From positions 1 through 64,000 of the forward strand of contig NZ_JAFNJS010000011.1 in the NCBI RefSeq assembly GCF_019024325.1: a DNA stretch of 64,000 nucleotides, read 5' to 3'. The notes beneath the pieces were generated by a model, which did not search any database, was not told where the DNA came from, and saw only the letters and a program-made list of their open reading frames with translations. This DNA comes from Falsiroseomonas tokyonensis (GTDB taxonomy: Bacteria; Pseudomonadota; Alphaproteobacteria; Acetobacterales; Acetobacteraceae). This document shows positions 59,239-64,000 of this stretch, in pieces (the stretch's first letter is position 1; every line of letters starts with the position of its first letter). A program made the translations under genes and the position numbers.

Positions 59239-60204
59239 ATGCCGCAGATTGCGCGCCGCCCGTTCTTCGCCCTCGCCGCCGGCCTGCTCGCCGCGCCCGC
59301 CCTCGCCCGCGCCAGCACCTGGCCGGATCGCCCGATCCGCCTGATCGTCCCGGTGGCGCCCGGCGGCAGCCAGGACATCGTGGCGCGCCATTCCGCCCGC
59401 GCCCTGACCGACATCCTCGGCCAGCCGGTGCAGGTCGAAAACCTGGCCGGCGGCGGCTCCAATATCGGCTATGCGGCGGCGGCGCGTGCGGCGGCGGATG
59501 GGAACACGCTGCTGGCCGGCGCCGACACGCTCTCCATCACCGGATCGCTGACGCCGCGGCTGGGCTTCGACCCGCTGGATTTCGCGGCCATCCACCGCAC
59601 GGTGCGCGTGCCGCAGATCCTGGTGGTGCGGGCGGATGACCCGGCGCCGGATTTCGCCACCTGGTTCGCCGCCAGCCGGCGCCGGCCGCCCGCCATCGGC
59701 ACGCCGGGCCACGGGCAGCTGGCGCATCTGCTGGTCGAACAGCTTTCGCGTGCCTCCGGCACCGCCTGGACCCACGTGCCCTATCGTGGCGGCGCGCTGG
59801 CGCTGAACGACCTGATGGGCGGCCAGCTGCAGGGCGTGATGATCAATATCGGCGCGGTAACGGATCATGTCCGCGGCGGCCGCCTGAAGGCCCTGATGGT
59901 CAGCCCCGAGGCCCGCGCCGCCGCCCTGCCCGACGTGCCCACCCTGGGCGAACTGGGCTTTGGCGACCTGACCGCCGTGGGCTGGCACGGGCTGCTGGCC
60001 CCCGCCGGCACGGATCCCGCCATCCTCACCCGGCTGAATGCCGCGAGCCGGGAGGCGGTGAAGCGGCCCGATGTGGCGGCGCGCCTGGCGGCGCTGGGCG
60101 TCGAGGCGACGGATGAGGCGCCGGAGGTGCTGCAGGCGGCGATCCGGGAGGATGCGGCACGCTACGCCGAGATCATCCGCCGCTTCGGCATCAGCGCGGC
60201 CTGA
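59239..60204 (+). CDS. TctC/Bug-type binding protein
   Basis: A 321-residue receptor: signal (RRPFFALAAGLLAAPALARA) then IRLIVPVAPGGSQDIVARHSARALTDILGQPVQVENLAGGGSNIG. The family aspartate region is intact (GSQDIVA). No clear ribosome site; start chosen for the signal. Ends three bases before the convergent PhnD-like gene. Confidence 0.93.
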   Translation: MPQIARRPFFALAAGLLAAPALARASTWPDRPIRLIVPVAPGGSQDIVARHSARALTDILGQPVQVENLAGGGSNIGYAAAARAAADGNTLLAGADTLSITGSLTPRLGFDPLDFAAIHRTVRVPQILVVRADDPAPDFATWFAASRRRPPAIGTPGHGQLAHLLVEQLSRASGTAWTHVPYRGGALALNDLMGGQLQGVMINIGAVTDHVRGGRLKALMVSPEARAAALPDVPTLGELGFGDLTAVGWHGLLAPAGTDPAILTRLNAASREAVKRPDVAARLAALGVEATDEAPEVLQAAIREDAARYAEIIRRFGISAA

Positions 60205-60207
60205 GCC

Positions 60208-61023
60208 TCAGGCTGGAATGGGATAGCCCGCGGCCACCGCCGCCCGATCCCATTCCAGCGTCTTGGCAAAATCCGCCTGCGTCACCGGCGCGAAGCCGGC
60301 GAGGCGCAGCGCCGCAGCGTGCGGCGTGAACCAGGGACGCGTCGCCGCCGCCGCGAAACTGGCGCGCAGCCGCGCCACCGCCTCGGCCGGCAGAGCGGGT
60401 GAGGCAACGAAAGCCGGCATGGGCGCCAGCGCCGTGCTCTCCAGCACCCGGATGCCGGCAGTGATCCCCGGCCGGTACTGCGCGATCAGCGCGTGCCAAT
60501 AGGCATCGAGCGGCCCGACCTCGATCCGCCCCGCCAGCACCGCATCCAGCACGGCGCGCGCGGTGACCAGGTTGCCGAGGCTCTCGCGATACAGCGGCGC
60601 GCCATCCGCCCGGCGATGCGGCAGCAGGTGGTAGCGCGGTGCGTTGAAGCCGGAATGGGAATGCGTGACGGTCCAGCCGACGCGGTGCCCGAACGTGTCC
60701 TCCAGTCGGATGAAGGAACTATCGGCCCGCACGATCAGGTCGGAGCGATAGGCGGCGCGGCCCTGCGCCCAGTCCAGCGCGGGGATTGGCGCGGCGATGG
60801 GCACCACATCGGCGATCCGCAGCGCGATCGGGTAGCCGCACATCTGCACCAGGCCAAGATCCGGGCGGCGCCACAGCACCTCCAGCGGCTGCGGCGCCGG
60901 ATAGGGCTCGTAGTCCAGCGCCACCTCGGCCTCGGCCGCCACATGGGCGATCAGCGCCTGCCAGGCGGCCTCGGCCTCCGGCGCCACGGCATACATGCGG
61001 GCATTGGCGATGAAGCGCGTCAT
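60208..61023 (-). CDS. PhnD-like substrate-binding protein without signal peptide
   Basis: A 271-residue protein with the PhnD/phosphonate-receptor fold: [106 protein letters not shown] and [19 protein letters not shown]. No signal is visible, so a cytoplasmic or sensor role is likely. Overlaps the DUF1289 gene upstream by four bases and has no permease partner. Confidence 0.85.
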   Translation of the reverse strand: MTRFIANARMYAVAPEAEAAWQALIAHVAAEAEVALDYEPYPAPQPLEVLWRRPDLGLVQMCGYPIALRIADVVPIAAPIPALDWAQGRAAYRSDLIVRADSSFIRLEDTFGHRVGWTVTHSHSGFNAPRYHLLPHRRADGAPLYRESLGNLVTARAVLDAVLAGRIEVGPLDAYWHALIAQYRPGITAGIRVLESTALAPMPAFVASPALPAEAVARLRASFAAAATRPWFTPHAAALRLAGFAPVTQADFAKTLEWDRAAVAAGYPIPA

Positions 61024-61193
61024 GCCTTTTCCAGCAGTTTGAGTCGCACTGGCAGTTGCAGCATCAGCGCGCGGCGTGCGGCGGGGGAAAGCTGCGTCCA
61101 GACGGCGATCTCGAGCGTGGTGCGGCCGCAGCCGCGGCAGAGGCCGGTGGGCGTGTCGATCTCACAGACCTTGTTGCAGGGGCTCTCGATCAT
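61020..61193 (-). CDS. DUF1289 small cysteine-rich protein
   Basis: A 57-residue protein: [57 protein letters not shown], abbreviated here by motif CxxxC near the start and CRGCGR, matching DUF1289. Four cysteines suggest a zinc or iron-sulphur site. Overlaps genes on both sides by four bases (ATGA), so it sits in the middle of an operon. Confidence 0.9.
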   Translation of the reverse strand: MIESPCNKVCEIDTPTGLCRGCGRTTLEIAVWTQLSPAARRALMLQLPVRLKLLEKA

Positions 61194-62494
61194 TCGCGCG
61201 CCGCCGCGCGGCCGGCGCGCAGGCCCAGCGCGAAGGACTGCGCCAGGCCATTGCCCGGCACGTAGCCCGCGGCACCGCGGCCCGAAATGCCGCAGGCCAC
61301 GCCGCCGGCGGCAAACAGGTTTGGAATCGCGCTGCCATCGGCGCGCAGCACCCGCGCATCGGCATCCACGCGGACACCGCCCTGGGTATGCGCCAGCGCG
61401 CCGGTGACCTCAGCCGCATAGTAGGGCGCGACCAGCGGTTCCCAGCGACGCCGCCCCAAACGGTCCGGCCCCGCCAGGCTTTCGGCCAACGCCGCCCCCG
61501 GCAGGCCGAAGCGCGCGGCCAGCGCGGAAAGATCGGCGCAGCGCGCGACTGCGCCGAGTTCCACCGCGCGCCGGAAAGGCCCGCCGGCCAGCGCGGCCTG
61601 CTGCGCGGCCTCCCCCCACACTTCCACCGCCACGCCGTCGGGCTGTGCCAGCAGATGCGCGGTGAGCTCGGAGGGGCCGATATCCTCCGCCACGAAGCGA
61701 TTGCCGAGCCGGTTCACCAGCACCGCGCCCAGCGACGGTAGGGCGGCGCCGAAGCGCGGCCGCACGCCCTCCACCAGATGCGGCGAGACATGCGGCTGGC
61801 CCTGGTACGCATCCATGCAGAGCAGCTCCGCCCCCAGCGCCGCCGCCCAGCCGATGCCGGCGCCATCCGCATGGCGGCCGCCGACATGCACCGCGCGCGC
61901 CGCCTCCGGGCAGTAGCGCGCCACTAACTCCGGCGCGCCGCCGAAACCGCCGGTGGCGAGCACCACCGCGTCGGCATCGATCTCGCCCGCGCTGGTCAAG
62001 ACGCCCTGCGGCCGCAGTCCGGTGACCACGACGCCGTCGTGGAGCAGAATGCCCGGCTGGCGCGCGACGGCTTCGCGCAGCAGCGCCTGCAATTCCGCGC
62101 CGCTCTCGGCCGGCGTCGCATGGAGGCGCATCGCCGAATGGCCGGGCCAGCGGGAGGCGGTGTGCAGATGGATCGGCAGCCCCGCCACATCGGCGAGGAA
62201 ATCCACCGCCTCCGCCGCGCCCTGCGTCACCGCCGCCAGCAGCACCGCATCCACCGCCGCGCCGCTTTTCGCGTGCACATCGGCGGCAAATTGCGCGGGC
62301 GAATCCTGTTCGCCGGCCGCGTCCTGCCAGCGCGTGCCGGCGGCGGAAATCAGCCCGCCGGAGACGGAGAGCGTGGTAGGCGCCGCCAGATCGCGTTCCA
62401 GCAGCGCCACGCGCGCGCCCTGATCCGCCGCCGCCAGCGCCGCCACCATGCCGGCCGCGCCGGCGCCGGCCACCACCACATCGAAGCTCTGCAT
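61190..62494 (-). CDS. FAD-dependent oxidoreductase, fumarate-reductase type
   Basis: A 434-residue flavoprotein: FAD-binding [85 protein letters not shown] and the C-terminal [33 protein letters not shown]. Resembles tricarballylate dehydrogenase and KstD-like enzymes. Reduces or oxidises a C=C next to a carboxylate. First gene of an operon with DUF1289 and the PhnD-like protein, divergent from a tctC gene. Confidence 0.9.
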   Translation of the reverse strand: MQSFDVVVAGAGAAGMVAALAAADQGARVALLERDLAAPTTLSVSGGLISAAGTRWQDAAGEQDSPAQFAADVHAKSGAAVDAVLLAAVTQGAAEAVDFLADVAGLPIHLHTASRWPGHSAMRLHATPAESGAELQALLREAVARQPGILLHDGVVVTGLRPQGVLTSAGEIDADAVVLATGGFGGAPELVARYCPEAARAVHVGGRHADGAGIGWAAALGAELLCMDAYQGQPHVSPHLVEGVRPRFGAALPSLGAVLVNRLGNRFVAEDIGPSELTAHLLAQPDGVAVEVWGEAAQQAALAGGPFRRAVELGAVARCADLSALAARFGLPGAALAESLAGPDRLGRRRWEPLVAPYYAAEVTGALAHTQGGVRVDADARVLRADGSAIPNLFAAGGVACGISGRGAAGYVPGNGLAQSFALGLRAGRAAARE

Positions 62495-62598
62495 GCGACC
62501 GGTATGGCGCGCGCGGCGCGGCCTGCCAATCCGCGGCTTGACAGGAGGGGGCGCTGGGCTTGTCGTTGTATCCCAGTGGTCACAAAAGGGGGTCTTTC

Positions 62599-63558
62599 AT
62601 GCTCGCACGCCGCAGCCTGCTCGCCGCCGGTCTCGCTTTGCCGGCGCTGCCTGCCTTGGCCCAGACCTATCCGGACCGCCCCGTGCGCTGCGTGAACCCC
62701 TTCGCCGCCGGCTCCGCCGTGGATGTTGTGATCCGCCTGGTGGCGCAGGACCTGTCGGAGCGGATCGGCACGCAGTTCATCGTCGAGAACCGCACCGGCG
62801 CCTCCGGCAATATCGGCACGGAATTCGTCGCCCGGTCGCGGAACGATGGCTATACGCTGCTGGTGGGCTCGCCCGGCACCATGGGCATCAATCCCTTCCT
62901 CTTCCGCACCCTGCCCTACAAGGTCGAGGATTTCGTCGCGGTCAGCCACCTGGTCTCCTTCCCCCAGGTGATGGTGGTGAACCCGAACAGCCCGATCCGC
63001 AGCCTGGCGGACCTGGTGCAGGCGGCCAAGGCGCGGCCCGGAACGCTGAACTACGCGACCTCCGGCGCCGGCTCCACCAGCCACCTGGCCTTTGAGCTGG
63101 TGCGCGCGGCCACGGGGATCGAGATGACGCACATCCCCTTCCGCGGCGGGTCGCCCGCCATCCAGGCGGTGATGCAGGGCGAGGTGCAGGTGGCGATCGA
63201 GGGCCTGCCCTCCCTGCCCGGCTTCCTCTCCGCCGGCCAGCTGCGCGCCATTGCCGTGACCTCCGGCACGCGCGCGGCGAAACTGCCGGACGTGCCCTCG
63301 GTGGCGGAAACCGTGCCGGGCTTCGATGCCGCGGCCTGGGTCATCGTCTTCGCGCCCACCGGCACGCCGGCGCCCATTGTGCAGAAGCTTTCGGCGGAGA
63401 TGCAGACCTCCCTCGCCCGGCCGCAGGTGCGGGATCGGCTGCAGGAACTGGGTGCCACCGTGATCGGCACGGATGCGGCGGCGACCAGCGCCTTCCATGC
63501 GGCGGAGCTGCGCAAGTGGCAGCGCGCGGTGCAGCTTTCCGGCGCCAGCGTGGACTAA
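62599..63558 (+). CDS. TctC/Bug-type binding protein
   Basis: A 319-residue receptor: signal MLARRSLLAAGLALPALPALAQ, then VRCVNPFAAGSAVDVVIRLVAQDLSERIGTQFIVENRTGASGNIG. The usual VPF(x)GGG(x)D glycine pair is changed to FAAGSAVD, so ligand contacts may differ. AAGGGGGT precedes the ATG; TTGACA occurs upstream at 62538 without a clear -10. Its TAA overlaps the LysR stop (shared CTAA). Confidence 0.93.
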   Translation: MLARRSLLAAGLALPALPALAQTYPDRPVRCVNPFAAGSAVDVVIRLVAQDLSERIGTQFIVENRTGASGNIGTEFVARSRNDGYTLLVGSPGTMGINPFLFRTLPYKVEDFVAVSHLVSFPQVMVVNPNSPIRSLADLVQAAKARPGTLNYATSGAGSTSHLAFELVRAATGIEMTHIPFRGGSPAIQAVMQGEVQVAIEGLPSLPGFLSAGQLRAIAVTSGTRAAKLPDVPSVAETVPGFDAAAWVIVFAPTGTPAPIVQKLSAEMQTSLARPQVRDRLQELGATVIGTDAAATSAFHAAELRKWQRAVQLSGASVD

Positions 63559-64000
63559 GCATCCCAGGGCGGCACCGGCCCCAGGCGCCGGACCAGCAGC
63601 TCCGTCAGCGCCCTGACCCGCGCGGGCGGGGCGGTGCCGCCGGGGAAGACGAGCCAGATGCCCAGCTGCTCCGGCAGGCCGAGCGCCGCCGGCAGCGCCA
63701 CCAGCTCCCCCCGCCGCAGATGCTCCCCCACATCCCAGGTGGAATGCAGCCCGATGCCGAGGCCCGCCAGGCAGGCCTCGCGCAGCGCCTCATTGCTGTT
63801 GGAGACCATGCGCGGCACCGGGCGCACCCGTTCCGGCGGCCCGCCACGCGGCGGCACCAGCACCCAGCCATCCACCCCTTCCAGCAGCAGCGCATCCTGC
63901 CGCAGCAGCGCCGCCCGATCCGCCGGCACGCCATGCCGGGCAAGCCAGGACGGCGCGGCGCAGAGCAGGCGCCGGTTATAGGCCAGCCGCCGCGCCGTCA
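63555..64000 (-). CDS. LysR-family regulator, C-terminal part
   Basis: The last 147 codons of an open frame that continues past the right edge, so the start and HTH are missing. TARRLAYNRRLLCAAPSWLARHG followed by MVSNSNEALREACLAGLGIGLHSTWDVGEHLRRGELVALPA is the effector-binding domain of LysR regulators. Convergent with tctC. Probably controls transport or catabolic genes beyond the window or the neighbouring ones. Confidence 0.9.
   Translation of the reverse strand, partial: TARRLAYNRRLLCAAPSWLARHGVPADRAALLRQDALLLEGVDGWVLVPPRGGPPERVRPVPRMVSNSNEALREACLAGLGIGLHSTWDVGEHLRRGELVALPAALGLPEQLGIWLVFPGGTAPPARVRALTELLVRRLGPVPPWDA

Noticed and set aside
1-64000. CRISPR arrays, rRNA genes and insertion sequences
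   Set aside because: No regularly spaced repeats, no rRNA-like sequence, and no transposase motif were seen on either strand.

Overview
The window is about 64 kb of very GC-rich DNA with tightly packed genes, many sharing start and stop codons (ATGA, GTGA, TTGA or TGATG). A GcrA-type cell-cycle regulator, a homospermidine synthase, a probable alphaproteobacterial speF-type leader RNA and seven tripartite-tricarboxylate (TctC/Bug) binding proteins together suggest an alphaproteobacterium, most likely a Roseomonas-like member of the Acetobacteraceae. The genus is an inference from gene content. No rRNA, transposase or CRISPR array was seen.

Region 1 (about 1-4,900) differs from the rest. It holds small, mostly unknown genes: the end of a gcrA-like gene, an XRE regulator paired with a small secreted protein, a Tat-signal protein, short membrane and exported proteins, a three-helix membrane protein with a long soluble helix, a small gene broken by a one-base frameshift, and a chain of short conserved-looking proteins. 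It ends against the 3' side of a tRNA-Ser(GCU) gene (4,933-5,021). That arrangement is typical of a decayed prophage or genomic island at a tRNA.

Region 2 (5,100-21,400) carries core and accessory metabolism: a nu-class glutathione transferase, an overlapping amidohydrolase/two-deacetylase operon, an AMP-forming acyl-CoA ligase, a membrane-anchored glutamate-synthase-like FMN enzyme behind a perfect 11-bp inverted repeat, a TPP enzyme with an internally duplicated partner of unknown function, a 2-oxo-acid dehydrogenase E1 alpha/beta pair, and a queuosine run (queF, queG, queC, yhhQ-like transporter) followed by a class I amidotransferase and a GNAT acetyltransferase.

Region 3 (21,400-33,900) is catabolic and transport. 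It has a two-subunit molybdenum hydroxylase between TctC receptors and a dihydroxyphthalate-decarboxylase-like protein, a pair of paralogous flavodoxin-fold oxidoreductases around a cupin, and an NMT1/THI5-type ABC importer overlapping a cytosine-deaminase-like amidohydrolase. Region 4 (34,000-39,600) has a polyamine-type ABC importer with a fused double permease and a YciI/SigJ-type sigma factor pair.

Region 5 (39,700-48,200) is the most system-like block. HyuA/HyuB hydantoinase subunits, TctC, a class II aldolase, a second TctC, a cupin and a dihydroorotate-dehydrogenase-like protein run on one strand, all but one junction by overlap, with an IclR regulator converging on the end. It is a candidate uncharacterised degradation pathway. 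Region 6 (48,250-52,460) is a polyamine unit: agmatinase-like ureohydrolase, a 620-bp structured leader, ornithine decarboxylase and homospermidine synthase. Region 7 (52,500-64,000) holds an oligopeptide-type binding protein, hydrolases, a GntR/FCD regulator with a likely operator, an NHL-repeat protein, an MmgE/PrpD protein, three more TctC receptors, an FAD oxidoreductase/DUF1289/PhnD-like operon and the end of a LysR gene. No TctA or TctB membrane subunit is in the window, so the TctC receptors are orphans here.
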